DNA of 64,000 bases from Herbaspirillum sp. ST 5-3 (GTDB lineage Bacteria > Pseudomonadota > Gammaproteobacteria > Burkholderiales > Burkholderiaceae_D), in assembly GCF_004804275.1 (NCBI RefSeq), contig NZ_STGI01000007.1, positions 124,001-188,000 on the forward strand, written 5' to 3'. A model generated the notes under the pieces. It worked only from the letters and a program-made list of their open reading frames with translations. It made no database searches and was not told the origin of the DNA. Made by a program: the position numbers and the translations under genes. Shown piece by piece: positions 1 through 8,541 of this stretch. Numbering within the stretch: position 1 is the first letter of the stretch; every line of letters starts with the position of its first letter.

Positions 1-221
1 GCATCAACGTCAATGCGATCTGTCCCGGCTATATCAGCACCGAAATCAATGCCGAGCATTTCGAAACCGAGCAGGGCCGCAACCTGATCAACATGTTGCC
101 GCGCAAGCGTCTCGGCAAACCGGAAGACCTCGATGGCTTGCTGCTTTTGCTGGCATCCGACGAGTCGAATTTCATCAATGGTGCCATCGTTACCGCCGAC
201 GACGGAATGAGCGTCTACTGA
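1..221 (+). CDS. SDR-family oxidoreductase, C-terminal part (5' end outside window)
   Basis: Only the last 72 or so codons are present; the frame is open from base 3 and ends at TGA 219-221. The translation shows the C-terminal features of classical short-chain dehydrogenases: the N-A-I-C-P-G-Y motif after the missing catalytic Tyr/Lys, a substrate-loop region, R-L-G-K-P-E-D, L-A-S-D-E-S, F-I-N-G and a terminal D-D-G-M-S. Substrate is unknown because the NAD-binding and catalytic parts lie upstream. It is followed after 59 bases by a thioesterase on the same strand, so the two may be co-transcribed with other acyl or ketone-body genes. The family call is secure; the specific reaction is not. 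Confidence 0.85.
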   Translation, partial: INVNAICPGYISTEINAEHFETEQGRNLINMLPRKRLGKPEDLDGLLLLLASDESNFINGAIVTADDGMSVY

Positions 222-280
222 GCCCATGCATTCAAGCCGCCGCGCCGGCGGCGGCCATCCAGCATCAAGCCTGATTTCCT

Positions 281-688
281 ATGACCCACAATAAGCTCGT
301 TCATACATTGCGCATTCCGATTCGCTGGGGAGACATGGACGCGATGGGACATGTCAACAACACGATTTATTTTCGCTATCTTGAACAAGCGCGTATCGAG
401 TGGTTCACCGAACAGGGATGCGGACCTGACGCGAGCGGGGAAGGCCCGGTGATCATCAATGCGCACTGCACTTTCATCAAGCAACTGAAATACCCAGGGG
501 ATATCGAGGTTCAGACCTTTGTCGGTCCACCAGGGCGATCCAGCTTCGAAACGATTCAGGAAATCCGGCGGGTCGATCAACCGGAGGTGCTTGCTGCGTC
601 GGGTGGCGCGAAGGTTGTGTGGATCAATTATTCGCAGGAAAAATCCGTGCCTTTGCCGGAGCGCATTCTCCATCTCTTGGCAACATAA
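281..688 (+). CDS. Acyl-CoA thioesterase of the hotdog fold (4-hydroxybenzoyl-CoA thioesterase / YbgC-like)
   Basis: A 135-residue protein, the normal size for single hotdog-fold thioesterases, which hydrolyse acyl-CoA to free acid and CoA in the cytoplasm. The N-terminal motif W-G-D-M-D-A-M-G-H-V-N-N, followed by Y-F-R-Y-L-E-Q-A-R, contains the catalytic Asp of the 4HBT/FcbC branch. The C-terminal half has the expected beta strands but no extra domain. The ATG at 281 is the first in frame and gives a typical N-terminus. It lies just downstream of an SDR gene and converges on the PAS-LuxR gene. Substrate chain length cannot be read from sequence; a role in salvaging hydroxyacyl- or aromatic-CoA is only suggested by the neighbours. 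Confidence 0.88.
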   Translation: MTHNKLVHTLRIPIRWGDMDAMGHVNNTIYFRYLEQARIEWFTEQGCGPDASGEGPVIINAHCTFIKQLKYPGDIEVQTFVGPPGRSSFETIQEIRRVDQPEVLAASGGAKVVWINYSQEKSVPLPERILHLLAT

Positions 689-702
689 GTTCAGCGGCTG
701 AA

Positions 703-1263
703 TCAGCCGGTCACACCCATCAGGCGGTGCACCAGTTCACTTGAGGTCGCTGCCGAAAATTTCCGCATGAGCTTTGCGCGGTGCATTTCCACGGTTCGTG
801 GACTCAGCCCGATCTGACGCGCAATCAGTTTGCTGGTTTTTCCTTCGACCAGCAATGCAGCAATTTCTCGTTCGCGAGGCGTCAGCTCCGCCGTAACCGG
901 ACGTTTCGCGCTGAGATCCTCGAAAGTCCAGATCCCGGCCGCATGCGGGTCATCGTGGATCAAGGAGCGGCCGCTGACATGGCACCAGAATAACTCTTGA
1001 TTGGCGCGCTTCATGATCCGCTCGTCGGAATAGTAGCCCTTCGCGCTCATGATAGGAACGATACGGGCCCCCGTGCGTTCAAATTCGTCGAGCGTCGGAT
1101 AGAGTACGCGAAAAGATTGGCCAACCAGCTCGCTGGGCCGATAGCCGAACATTTCTGCGAGCGCATCATTGCATGCGTGTATTACCCTGTGCTGCGATAC
1201 GCACATACCCACCGGCGCATGCTGAAAGATCGTCTGGTAGTCTATCGTCAAGGGTGCGCTCAT
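703..1263 (-). CDS. PAS domain-containing LuxR-family transcriptional regulator
   Basis: A 186-residue one-component regulator. Residues about 10-115 form a PAS sensor domain (hallmarks F-Q-H-A-P-V-G-M and N-D-A-L-A-E-M-F-G-Y). Residues about 125-182 form a LuxR/NarL-type helix-turn-helix (L-T-P-R-E-R-E-I-A-A-L-L-V-E-G-K-T-S-K-L-I-A, then S-P-R-T-V-E-M-H-R). It has no receiver domain, so the signal is probably a ligand or redox state sensed by PAS. It is transcribed away from scoAB; the 133-base gap holds an inverted repeat just upstream of a good sigma-70 promoter facing scoA, which fits activation of that operon. The target is inference from position. Confidence 0.87.
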   Translation of the reverse strand: MSAPLTIDYQTIFQHAPVGMCVSQHRVIHACNDALAEMFGYRPSELVGQSFRVLYPTLDEFERTGARIVPIMSAKGYYSDERIMKRANQELFWCHVSGRSLIHDDPHAAGIWTFEDLSAKRPVTAELTPREREIAALLVEGKTSKLIARQIGLSPRTVEMHRAKLMRKFSAATSSELVHRLMGVTG

Positions 1264-1296
1264 AGGCTATCGGGTGGCCTTTTTATGGCAAAAATT

Positions 1297-1340
1297 CGTA
1301 TTTTTACGGTATTGCATGGTGTAGTCCAGCATCTTATGCT
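1297..1340 (+). promoter_or_regulatory. Predicted scoAB promoter with upstream inverted repeat (likely LuxR-type activator site)
   Basis: CGTA-N4-TACG (1297-1308) is an inverted repeat of the kind bound by NarL/FixJ-type helix-turn-helix dimers. A -35 element TTGCAT (1312-1317) and a -10 element TATGCT (1335-1340) follow with a 17-bp spacer, giving a start near 1347. The repeat is then centred near -45, a standard activator position. The regulator gene lies immediately upstream on the opposite strand. Confidence 0.5.
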
Positions 1341-1396
1341 GACAGGCACATTACAACAGCCTTTTTAGGGGCACTTTACACAAGAAGAGGGTCGGA

Positions 1397-2095
1397 ATGA
1401 ATAAAGTTTATCCTGATGCCGCCAGTGCTCTGGCTGGCATTGTCAAGGACGGCCAAACGATTGCCGTCGGCGGCTTCGGACTGTGCGGCATTCCCGAGGC
1501 ACTGATCGAGGCTCTTCGCGATTCCGGCGTGAAGAACCTGACGGCGATTTCCAACAACGCAGGCGTCGACGGTTTCGGCTTGGGCCAGCTCCTGTCGACC
1601 CGTCAGATCAAGAAAATGATTTCATCCTATGTGGGTGAAAACAAGGAGTTCGAACGCCAGTATCTGGCTGGTGAACTCGAGCTGGAATTCACGCCGCAAG
1701 GCACCTTGGCCGAGAAGTTGCGCGCCGGCGGTGCAGGCATTCCCGCATTCTTCACCAAGACCGGCGTCGGCACGATCGTCGCCGAGGGCAAGGAAGTGCG
1801 CGAATTCGACGGCCACCAGTACGTGATGGAGCGCTCCCTCGTCGCCGATGTCTCGCTGGTGAAGGCCTATATGGCCGACAAGGTGGGCAACCTGGTATTT
1901 CGCAAGACTGCACGCAACTTCAATCCGAACATTGCCATGGCGGGCAAGATCACGGTGGTCGAGGTCGAGAAGCTGGTTGAGGCCGGCGAGATTGATCCCG
2001 ATCAAGTCCATACCCCGGGTATTTTCGTGCACCGCATTGTTGTCAATGCAACGCCGGAAAAGCGCATCGAACAACGCACTACGCGTGCAAAGTAA
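1397..2095 (+). CDS. scoA: 3-oxoacid CoA-transferase, subunit A
   Basis: A 232-residue family I CoA-transferase alpha subunit. With subunit B it moves CoA from succinyl-CoA to acetoacetate, giving acetoacetyl-CoA, the entry step of ketone-body and PHB breakdown products into central metabolism. Visible hallmarks are the N-terminal [16 protein letters not shown] and the S-N-N-A-G loop, as in SCOT/AtoD-type alpha subunits. A ribosome-binding site (GAAGAGGG) precedes ATG 1397. Subunit B follows after 14 bases. The pairing with bdhA 770 bases downstream supports acetoacetate rather than a different 3-oxoacid, but an AtoDA-like acetyl-CoA donor cannot be excluded. Confidence 0.93.
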   Translation: MNKVYPDAASALAGIVKDGQTIAVGGFGLCGIPEALIEALRDSGVKNLTAISNNAGVDGFGLGQLLSTRQIKKMISSYVGENKEFERQYLAGELELEFTPQGTLAEKLRAGGAGIPAFFTKTGVGTIVAEGKEVREFDGHQYVMERSLVADVSLVKAYMADKVGNLVFRKTARNFNPNIAMAGKITVVEVEKLVEAGEIDPDQVHTPGIFVHRIVVNATPEKRIEQRTTRAK

Positions 2096-2109
2096 TACGG
2101 AGAACGAAC

Positions 2110-2763
2110 ATGGCATGGACTCGTGATGAAATGGCCGCGCGCGCGGCGAAGGAACTGCAGGACGGCTTTTACGTGAATCTCGGTATTGGCTTGCCGACGC
2201 TGGTTGCCAATTACGTGCCGAAGGACATTGAAGTTTGGCTGCAGTCGGAAAACGGCTTGCTGGGTATCGGCCCGTTCCCCACCGATGACGAAGTCGATCC
2301 GGACCTGATCAATGCCGGGAAGCAGACGGTCACGGCACTACGTGGATCGTCCTTCTTCAGTTCGGCGGATTCGTTTGCAATGATCCGTGGCGGCAAGATC
2401 AATATCGCGATTCTCGGCGCAATGCAGGTGAGCGAGAAGGGTGACTTGGCGAACTGGATGATTCCGGGAAAAATGGTCAAGGGCATGGGTGGCGCGATGG
2501 ACTTGGTCGCCGGCGTTGGCCGCGTGGTCGTCCTGATGGAGCATGTTGCCAAGGCCAAGGATGGATCGACATCACACAAGATACTGAAGAAGTGCGATCT
2601 TCCGCTGACGGGTGTCGGCGTGGTCAATCGCATCATTACCGATCTTGGCGTTATCGACGTCGGGGCAAACGGCTTGAAGTTGATCGAGCTTGCACCTGGT
2701 GTAACGAAGGAAGAAATCATTGAGAAGACAGGTGCGGAACTGGATGTGAGCGCCGTGCACTAA
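2110..2763 (+). CDS. scoB: 3-oxoacid CoA-transferase, subunit B
   Basis: A 217-residue beta subunit. The catalytic glutamate is in the conserved [10 protein letters not shown] loop (around residue 48), where a glutamyl-CoA thioester forms during catalysis. The G-G-A-M-D-L-V-A-G and [10 protein letters not shown] segments are further family signatures. It is translated from ATG 2110 behind a GGAGAACGA site, 14 bases after scoA, so the two are one operon. The operon ends at an unusually perfect hairpin at 2776-2813. Confidence 0.94.
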   Translation: MAWTRDEMAARAAKELQDGFYVNLGIGLPTLVANYVPKDIEVWLQSENGLLGIGPFPTDDEVDPDLINAGKQTVTALRGSSFFSSADSFAMIRGGKINIAILGAMQVSEKGDLANWMIPGKMVKGMGGAMDLVAGVGRVVVLMEHVAKAKDGSTSHKILKKCDLPLTGVGVVNRIITDLGVIDVGANGLKLIELAPGVTKEEIIEKTGAELDVSAVH

Positions 2764-2775
2764 AGTCGGCTTCTG

Positions 2776-2813
2776 CAAATAGAAACGGCGCTTTCGAGCG
2801 CCGTTTCTATTTG
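2776..2813. terminator. Bidirectional rho-independent terminator between scoB and bdhA
   Basis: A perfect 17-bp stem (2776-2792 with 2797-2813) closed by a UUCG tetraloop. The outer part is A/U-rich on both sides (AAATAG / CTATTT), so it can end transcription from scoB on the plus strand and bdhA on the minus strand. Confidence 0.85.
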
Positions 2814-2866
2814 TCCCGGGCATCAATCGGCGATGAGTCCCACCGACCGATGCCCAAGGATAACCC

Positions 2867-3661
2867 CTATTGTGCAACCCAACCGCCATCCATGTTCCAC
2901 GCAACACCGCGCACCTGACTGGCCGCATCGCTGGAAAGAAACAGTGCGAGTTCGCCAAGTTGCTCTGGCGTGACGAATTCACCCGAGGGCTGCTTTTCCA
3001 GCAGCAGGCTCTTCTTGGCTTCCTCATTTGATATGCCTTGCTGCGAAGCGCGCGCATCGACCTGTTTTTGCACCAGCGGAGTGAGTACCCAGCCTGGGCA
3101 GATCGCGTTGCAGGTAATGCCCGTATGCGCGGTTTCGAGTGCGGTAACCTTGGTGAAGCCGACGATGCCATGCTTGGCCGCCACATAGGCCGATTTCTGC
3201 GCCGAGCCGACCAGTCCATGCACTGACGCGACGTTGATGATGCGGCCCCAGTTTCTGGCCTTCATTGCAGGCAGTGCAAGCCGCGTCGTGTGAAACGCTG
3301 AACTCAGATTGATTGCAATGATTGCATCCCACTTCTCGATTGGGAAATCTTCGATGTTCGCAACGTGCTGAATCCCGGCATTGTTGACCAGGATATCGAC
3401 GCCGCCGAAGCGTTCTGCGGCGAACTTCATCATGGCATCGATTTCCGCGGGCTTGGACATGTCTGCATTGTGATAGGCAGTCTGCACGCCAAAGTCGTCC
3501 CTGACACCGGCTTGCAGAGCCTCGATTTCCTTGGCATCTCCGAAACCATTGAAGACGATGTTTGCGCCCTGGGAAGCGAATGTTCGGGCAATTCCCAAGC
3601 CGATGCCGGATGTCGATCCGGTGACGAGCGCAGTCTTCCCTTTGTGCATATTGCCTTGCAT
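2867..3661 (-). CDS. bdhA: D-3-hydroxybutyrate dehydrogenase
   Basis: A 264-residue SDR enzyme that interconverts (R)-3-hydroxybutyrate and acetoacetate with NAD+. It shows T-G-S-T-S-G-I-G-L-G-I-A (cofactor loop), N-N-A-G-I-Q-H-V, the catalytic Ser in N-V-A-S-V-H-G-L-V, the pair S-A-Y-V-A-A-K-H-G (Tyr near residue 159 and Lys four later), and N-A-I-C-P-G-W-V-L-T-P-L-V, the signature of 3-hydroxybutyrate dehydrogenases. ATG 3661 has GAGGG five to six bases upstream; a second ATG four codons in is a possible alternative. It converges on scoAB, whose product uses its acetoacetate, and is divergent from the alpha/beta hydrolase gene. Confidence 0.93.
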   Translation of the reverse strand: MQGNMHKGKTALVTGSTSGIGLGIARTFASQGANIVFNGFGDAKEIEALQAGVRDDFGVQTAYHNADMSKPAEIDAMMKFAAERFGGVDILVNNAGIQHVANIEDFPIEKWDAIIAINLSSAFHTTRLALPAMKARNWGRIINVASVHGLVGSAQKSAYVAAKHGIVGFTKVTALETAHTGITCNAICPGWVLTPLVQKQVDARASQQGISNEEAKKSLLLEKQPSGEFVTPEQLGELALFLSSDAASQVRGVAWNMDGGWVAQ

Positions 3662-3772
3662 GATGTCCCTCTTCGAATGAAATTTGGAATTGCGACAAAC
3701 TTAGATAGGATTTTAAGCGGAACGACCAGTAAAATGTGCGAATGACAATCGGATTTGCTGATACCCGACAAA

Positions 3773-4639
3773 ATGACTCAACATCGGATTAAATCGCTGC
3801 AATGCCTGTCCCCATCCGGCCTGCATAAAATGGCCTACAAGGAATGGGGCGACGAGAGAAATGCGAAAGTGCTCGTCTGTGTGCATGGAGTCACTCGCGT
3901 CTCCGATGATTTTGACAATCTGGCGAGGGAATTGTGCGGGGAATATCGGGTGGTCTGCCCGGACGTCGTCGGCCGAGGGCGTTCCGGTTGGTTACGCGAT
4001 CCACAGCATTATCAGGTTCCGCAATACGTCAGCGACATGGTGACTTTGCTTGCACGCCTCGATGCGGAAACGGTGCACTGGTTGGGGACATCGATGGGGG
4101 GCTTGATAGGAATGGGCCTGGCTTCGCTGCAAGACACTCCGATCCGCAAACTTGTCCTGAATGATGTCGGCCCATCGCTTAATCCGGAGGCGCTGGCGCG
4201 CATTGGAACTTATATCGGGGAACCGGTTCGTTTCAAGACCTTCGATGAGGCGGCGCACTATATCAGGGAAATTTCACTGCCGTTCGGCCCGCATACCGAT
4301 GAGGAATGGAACAAGCTTGCTGCCGATGTGCTGAAGCAGGATAAGGATGGTCAATGGATCCGAAATTATGATCCCGGCCTCGCTTCCACGATCAAGGCGC
4401 CAACGCCGGAAAGTATTCGCCAGATGGAGACAGTGCTGTGGGCGATGTACGATGCCATTTCCTGTCCAACCCTTGTGGTGCGTGGCGCGCAATCCGACTT
4501 GCTAACGCACGAGACCGCGCAAGCGATGACATCGCGCGGACCGAAAGCGAAACTGGTCGAGATCCCCGGCGTCGGACATGCACCCACCTTCGTGCACGCA
4601 GACCAGATCAATTTCGTGAAAGAGTTTTTACTCCAGTAA
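3773..4639 (+). CDS. Alpha/beta hydrolase
   Basis: A 288-residue alpha/beta hydrolase. An oxyanion-side V-H-G-V-T-R motif, the nucleophile elbow G-T-S-M-G-G, a late acidic residue in R-G-A-Q-S-D-L-L and the His in P-G-V-G-H-A-P-T form a complete triad. There is no signal peptide. The open frame reaches a TTG at 3755, but ATG 3773 is the more usual start. Its place beside bdhA and scoAB would fit an intracellular esterase or a PHB-oligomer hydrolase, but related proteins act on many esters, so the substrate is unassigned. It is followed after 23 bases by the RidA-like gene. Confidence 0.85.
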   Translation: MTQHRIKSLQCLSPSGLHKMAYKEWGDERNAKVLVCVHGVTRVSDDFDNLARELCGEYRVVCPDVVGRGRSGWLRDPQHYQVPQYVSDMVTLLARLDAETVHWLGTSMGGLIGMGLASLQDTPIRKLVLNDVGPSLNPEALARIGTYIGEPVRFKTFDEAAHYIREISLPFGPHTDEEWNKLAADVLKQDKDGQWIRNYDPGLASTIKAPTPESIRQMETVLWAMYDAISCPTLVVRGAQSDLLTHETAQAMTSRGPKAKLVEIPGVGHAPTFVHADQINFVKEFLLQ

Positions 4640-4662
4640 CACGGATTCAACAACGGAACATC

Positions 4663-5013
4663 ATGGATATCCAACGTTTGCATACAGGGAAAACGCTCTC
4701 CGAGGTCGCAATACATAACGGCACGGTGTATCTCGCTGGGCAGGTCGCTGAAGACCTGACGCAGAATATCGCCGGCCAGACGCGCGAGGTGCTTGGTCAT
4801 ATCGACCGTTTACTGGCTGAAGCGAACAGCGATAAATCACGCATTCTGATGTGTCAGATATTTATCGCGGACATGAAAGATTTTGGTGAAATGAACGCCG
4901 CCTGGAATGAATGGGTTGCCGAGGGTAATTCTCCACCGCGCGCAACAGTCGAGGCGAAGCTCGCAAAGCCGGAGTGGCTGATCGAGATGGTCGTGACTGC
5001 CGCACAGAGATAA
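4663..5013 (+). CDS. RidA/YjgF-family protein
   Basis: A 116-residue member of the YjgF/YER057c/UK114 family (RidA and its Rid2-7 relatives), trimeric cytoplasmic proteins of which RidA hydrolyses reactive enamines and imines to ketoacids. The hallmarks G-T-V-Y-L-A-G-Q-V and the C-terminal P-P-R-A-T-V-E-A-K-L-A-K-P are present, including the family Arg (in P-R-A-T) that binds the substrate carboxylate. The open frame extends far upstream inside the hydrolase gene, but ATG 4663 with GGAACA just before it gives the family-length protein. It sits only 7 bases before relA. Confidence 0.88.
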   Translation: MDIQRLHTGKTLSEVAIHNGTVYLAGQVAEDLTQNIAGQTREVLGHIDRLLAEANSDKSRILMCQIFIADMKDFGEMNAAWNEWVAEGNSPPRATVEAKLAKPEWLIEMVVTAAQR

Positions 5014-5020
5014 TCGCTGA

Positions 5021-7270
5021 ATGGTCTCCGTCGCAGCAACGCAAAGCGAAACACATGTTCTGTTGTCTTCCGGATTGACGATGGAGGACGGCGCACGCGT
5101 GATGGATGCGCTTGGCTTCATCGAGCCGATCTATCGCGGCAACACCATGATCACGGGGCAGGATGCATTCGAATTCGCGCAAGGCATCGCAAGCGTGCTT
5201 GCGTTGCTCAATACCGACGCCGATACGCGCATTGCCGGCCTATTGACGGAACTTCCTGTCATCGATCCCAAGGCGGCTGAAACGATCGAATCCCGATTCG
5301 GGAAGGATATCGCCGACCTGGTGAATGGCATTCGGCAGTTGATGCGCTTGCATGTGCAGACCTTCGGACAGCACGAGGTTGGTCGTGGCAAGAACGCGTC
5401 GCAGCAGGCCGCAGAGCATCTTGAAACATTGCGCAAGATGCTGCTCGCCATGGCATCGGATATGCGTGCGGTGCTCGTTCGCCTTGCTTCGAGGGTGACG
5501 ACATTGCGCTATTTCTCCGAGCTCAAGCTGGAAAACGAAAAGACGCAGCAATACGCGCGCGAGACGCTCGATCTGTATGCGCCGTTGGCAAACCGGCTCG
5601 GCATATGGCAGTTGAAATGGGAGCTCGAAGATCTGGCGTTTCGCTTCCTCGAACCGACGACTTACAAGCGCATTGCCAGGATGCTCGAGGAAAAGCGTCT
5701 CGAGCGCGAAAGCTTCGTCGAGGCGGCGATCGGTCGACTGAAGTCGGAACTGGCAGCGGCAGACATCAAGGCCGAGGTATCCGGAAGGCCGAAGCATATC
5801 TTCAGTATCTGGAACAAGATGCGTGGAAAATCGCTCGATTTTTCCGAGTTGTACGATGTGCGCGCATTCCGTGTGATCGTCGACGATGTCAAGGCTTGCT
5901 ACACCGTACTTGGTCTCGTGCACAACATCTGGACCCCCATTCCCGACGAGTTTGATGATTACATCTCGCGCCCGAAGCCGAATGGTTACCAGTCGCTGCA
6001 TACCGTTGTGGTTGCAGAAGACGGGCGCGCGCTGGAAGTGCAGATACGCACGCATGAAATGCATCGCTTTGCAGAGTATGGCGTGGCGGCCCACTGGCGC
6101 TACAAGGAAAGTGGCGGGTCGAATTTCTCCGCGCAGAAGTACGACGAAAAAATCGCATGGTTACGCCAGCTCCTTGCGTGGAAGAGCGAAGTTGCTGACG
6201 CGGTAGTGGGGCAGGAAGACATGCGGCGCGAATGGGTGGAAAAGCTCAAATCCGCGGCGCTGGATGATCGCATCTATGTGCTGACGCCGCAGGCTCGCGT
6301 CATCGAATTGCCAAATGGCGCCACACCGATCGATTTTGCTTATCACCTGCATACCGATGTCGGCCATCGATGCCGAGGCGCTCGCGTCGACGGCGCAATG
6401 GTGCCCCTGAATACGGTCTTGAAGAACGGGCAGACGGTTGAAATCATCACGGCGCGGGGTGGCGCTGCGGCCGGGCCGTCGCGCGATTGGCTCAGCCCCG
6501 GTTATGTCGCAAGCCCGCGCACCCGGACCAAGGTCCGCGCGTGGTTCAATGCTATCGAGCAGCAGGAAACGCTCTCGCATGGTCGTAGCCTCGTTGAGAA
6601 GACCTTGCAGCGAGAGGGCAAGACTGCCATCAATCTTGAAGAGTTGGCGCACAAGCTCGGCTTTTCGAAGCTCGACGATTTGTTTCTTGCGGTTGGCAAA
6701 GAAGAGTTCAGCCTGCGCAATATCGAATATGTTCTGCATGAGGATGACGCCAAGAATGCGCCGAAGCCTGTCGAAGAAGCCATCGTGCCAAACAAGAGCC
6801 GCGCGTCCAGCGTCGCGCAGGGCGCACGTTCCGGGGTTCTCGTCGTCGGCACAGATGGCCTCATGACTCAGCTGGCGCGCTGCTGCAAGCCCGCACCGCC
6901 CGATGAAATTGTCGGTTTCATCACCAGAGGAAAAGGCGTGTCGATCCACCGTGCCAATTGCAAAAACCTTGCGCAAATGCGGATGAAGGCACTCGAACGT
7001 GTGATCCAGACCACGTGGGGGGAGGCAGGAAGGGAGACGGTTTATCCTGTGGACATTTTCGTTCTCGCGAATGATCGACAAGGCTTGTTGCGCGATATTA
7101 CCGAGGTTTTCTCAAGAGAGAAAATCAACGTCATCGGCGTCAACACCCAGAGCGCGAAGGGTCAGGCGCGCATGTCGTTTACCGCTGAAATCTCCTCGAC
7201 TGAACAGTTGCAAAAGGCGTTGATGGTCATAAGGGATGTTAACGGCGTGCTGCAAGCGCAGCGTCAGTAA
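5021..7270 (+). CDS. relA: GTP pyrophosphokinase RelA ((p)ppGpp synthetase I)
   Basis: A 749-residue long RSH protein that makes (p)ppGpp from GTP/GDP and ATP on stalled ribosomes. The N-terminal hydrolase domain is degenerate: the HD pair of active enzymes is replaced (G-L-L-T-E-L-P near residue 72), and the later R-x-x-N region reads A-S-R-V-T-T-L-R-Y. The synthetase domain (about 240-370) is intact with R-P-K-H-I-F-S-I-W and the acidic E-F-D-D-Y motif (about 309) typical of mono-functional RelA rather than SpoT. TGS (about 416-477) and a C-terminal ACT domain (about 673-748) follow, with a conserved cysteine-containing region (R-C-C-K-P) between. The degenerate hydrolase implies a separate SpoT elsewhere in the genome. 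Confidence 0.95.
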   Translation: MVSVAATQSETHVLLSSGLTMEDGARVMDALGFIEPIYRGNTMITGQDAFEFAQGIASVLALLNTDADTRIAGLLTELPVIDPKAAETIESRFGKDIADLVNGIRQLMRLHVQTFGQHEVGRGKNASQQAAEHLETLRKMLLAMASDMRAVLVRLASRVTTLRYFSELKLENEKTQQYARETLDLYAPLANRLGIWQLKWELEDLAFRFLEPTTYKRIARMLEEKRLERESFVEAAIGRLKSELAAADIKAEVSGRPKHIFSIWNKMRGKSLDFSELYDVRAFRVIVDDVKACYTVLGLVHNIWTPIPDEFDDYISRPKPNGYQSLHTVVVAEDGRALEVQIRTHEMHRFAEYGVAAHWRYKESGGSNFSAQKYDEKIAWLRQLLAWKSEVADAVVGQEDMRREWVEKLKSAALDDRIYVLTPQARVIELPNGATPIDFAYHLHTDVGHRCRGARVDGAMVPLNTVLKNGQTVEIITARGGAAAGPSRDWLSPGYVASPRTRTKVRAWFNAIEQQETLSHGRSLVEKTLQREGKTAINLEELAHKLGFSKLDDLFLAVGKEEFSLRNIEYVLHEDDAKNAPKPVEEAIVPNKSRASSVAQGARSGVLVVGTDGLMTQLARCCKPAPPDEIVGFITRGKGVSIHRANCKNLAQMRMKALERVIQTTWGEAGRETVYPVDIFVLANDRQGLLRDITEVFSREKINVIGVNTQSAKGQARMSFTAEISSTEQLQKALMVIRDVNGVLQAQRQ

Positions 7271-7277
7271 GTTGCAG

Positions 7278-8210
7278 CTAATGTTCATCGGCCATTGTCG
7301 GCAGTTCCGCCTGTAGTGTCACATGGTCGATGGCATGTTTTTCCAAGAGCATGGCCTTGATCGCCTGAAGCAGCGTTGGCCATTCAAGCAGGGAGCGGAT
7401 TTCAACGTGGCCGATCAGCGCGGGTTGGCCAGGAGTCATTTCCCATACATGCAGATCGTGTACCGATAGCACGCCGTCGATTGCAGCTAGATCCTCACCA
7501 ACCTGCAGGTAATCGATATGATGCGGCACACCTTCCATCAGGAAATGATAGGACTCGCGCAAGATGCCAAAGGTGGATTTCAGAATTAATAGTGATACGG
7601 CCAGAGACAGCAGCGGATCGATGGTCATCCAGCCGGTAAAATAAATCACTGCACCGGCGATCAGCGCAGCCACGGATCCGAGCAGATCTCCGATGACATG
7701 AATGAGTGCCGCCCTGGCGTTGACGCTTTGCTTGTCCTGCGAAAGCACCCAAGCGACCGCAAGATTGATCACCAGACCGATCAAGGCGACAACAAAAACA
7801 GTTTTGCCCTGAACTGGCTGCGGACTGGAAAAGCGCCGCGCGGCCTCGAAAACGATCCAGCCAACAATTGCCAGCATGGCGAGCGCATTGATGAATGCTG
7901 CCAACGCTTCAGCCCGTCCAAAGCCAAATGAATGTTTCGGTGACGGTGGACGTCGAGCGATGATTTGTGCCAGCAGTGCCAGTCCGAGTGCCGTGCTGTC
8001 GGTCACCATGTGTCCCGCATCGGAAATCAAGGCCAGCGAGTTGGACCAGAATCCGGCAAAGGCCTCGATCGCGGCAAAGATCAGTGTCAACACCACCGCC
8101 CAGCCCAGTACTTTGGGGCTTCGTCCTTCGACGACATGGTGATGGGACGCATCACCGGCGCGATGGGCATGCAGATGGCTTGAGGAAGAGTTGGAGGGCG
8201 TTGTGTGCAT
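7278..8210 (-). CDS. Cation diffusion facilitator (CDF) family metal exporter
   Basis: A 310-residue inner-membrane antiporter exporting divalent metal (Zn, Co, Cd or similar) against protons. A His-rich cytosolic N-terminus (H-L-H-A-H-R-A-G-D-A-S-H-H-H) precedes six membrane helices. The metal-site motifs S-D-A-G-H-M-V-T-D (helix 2) and H-V-I-G-D (helix 5) both carry the H-x-x-x-D pair of zinc-type CDF proteins such as ZitB/CzcD. The C-terminal cytosolic domain ends in H-V-T-L-Q-A-E. It converges on relA with a 7-base gap. The leader upstream (8211-8464) contains several inverted repeats. Metal specificity is not certain. Confidence 0.9.
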   Translation of the reverse strand: MHTTPSNSSSSHLHAHRAGDASHHHVVEGRSPKVLGWAVVLTLIFAAIEAFAGFWSNSLALISDAGHMVTDSTALGLALLAQIIARRPPSPKHSFGFGRAEALAAFINALAMLAIVGWIVFEAARRFSSPQPVQGKTVFVVALIGLVINLAVAWVLSQDKQSVNARAALIHVIGDLLGSVAALIAGAVIYFTGWMTIDPLLSLAVSLLILKSTFGILRESYHFLMEGVPHHIDYLQVGEDLAAIDGVLSVHDLHVWEMTPGQPALIGHVEIRSLLEWPTLLQAIKAMLLEKHAIDHVTLQAELPTMADEH

Positions 8211-8464
8211 GACTTCAGTTGGATAGACCGATTCATGGGATATCGGCCCGGATTTCAGGTTTAGTGTGATCTTGGAAATGCTCGTTTTCGCGCTACAGGA
8301 TTCGTTCCTGAAAAACGACAGTCACCGGCGACGGTCGCCGGCAGACTCGCGATGTTCATGCTCGCATGAATGCCGTCGCAGGAGAAGTTTATTACCAATT
8401 CGAGATGCCGTTAAGCAAAGGCACTAGCAAATTCAAAAAAATGCCGCTATAATTTCGCTTCTTT
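8211..8464. other. Gene-free leader region with three successive inverted repeats
   Basis: On the minus strand this is the leader of the CDF gene; on the plus strand its right end is the tRNA-Val promoter. Three inverted repeats stand in a row: CAGGA-N5-TCCTG (8296-8310), CCGGCGAC-G-GTCGCCGG (8325-8341) and TTCATG-N4-CATGAA (8355-8370). They could form a structured 5' leader of the exporter mRNA or be operator sites. I could not match it to a known metal riboswitch. Confidence 0.35.
8425..8453 (+). promoter_or_regulatory. Predicted sigma-70 promoter of tRNA-Val
   Basis: A perfect TATAAT (8448-8453) lies 11 bases before the mature tRNA 5' end. The -35 candidate TAGCAA (8425-8430, 17-bp spacing) is weak. 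Confidence 0.55.
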
Positions 8465-8541
8465 AGGCTCGTAGCTCAGCTGGTTAGAGCACTACCTTGA
8501 CATGGTAGGGGTCGTTGGTTCGAGTCCAATCGAGCCTACCA
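8465..8541 (+). tRNA. tRNA-Val (GAC anticodon)
   Basis: A 77-nt cloverleaf. The acceptor stem AGGCTCG pairs with CGAGCCT and the ACCA end is encoded. The D arm GCTC...GAGC is present, the anticodon stem CTACC/GGTAG encloses loop TTGACAT with anticodon GAC (valine), and the T arm has TTCGAGT. A structured trailer and a terminator at 8667-8689 follow before thrS. Confidence 0.96.

Noticed and set aside
8211-8400. A known NiCo (czcD) or Mn (yybP-ykoY) riboswitch before the CDF gene.
   Set aside because: I could not find the conserved core sequences of these classes by eye; only unassigned inverted repeats are reported.
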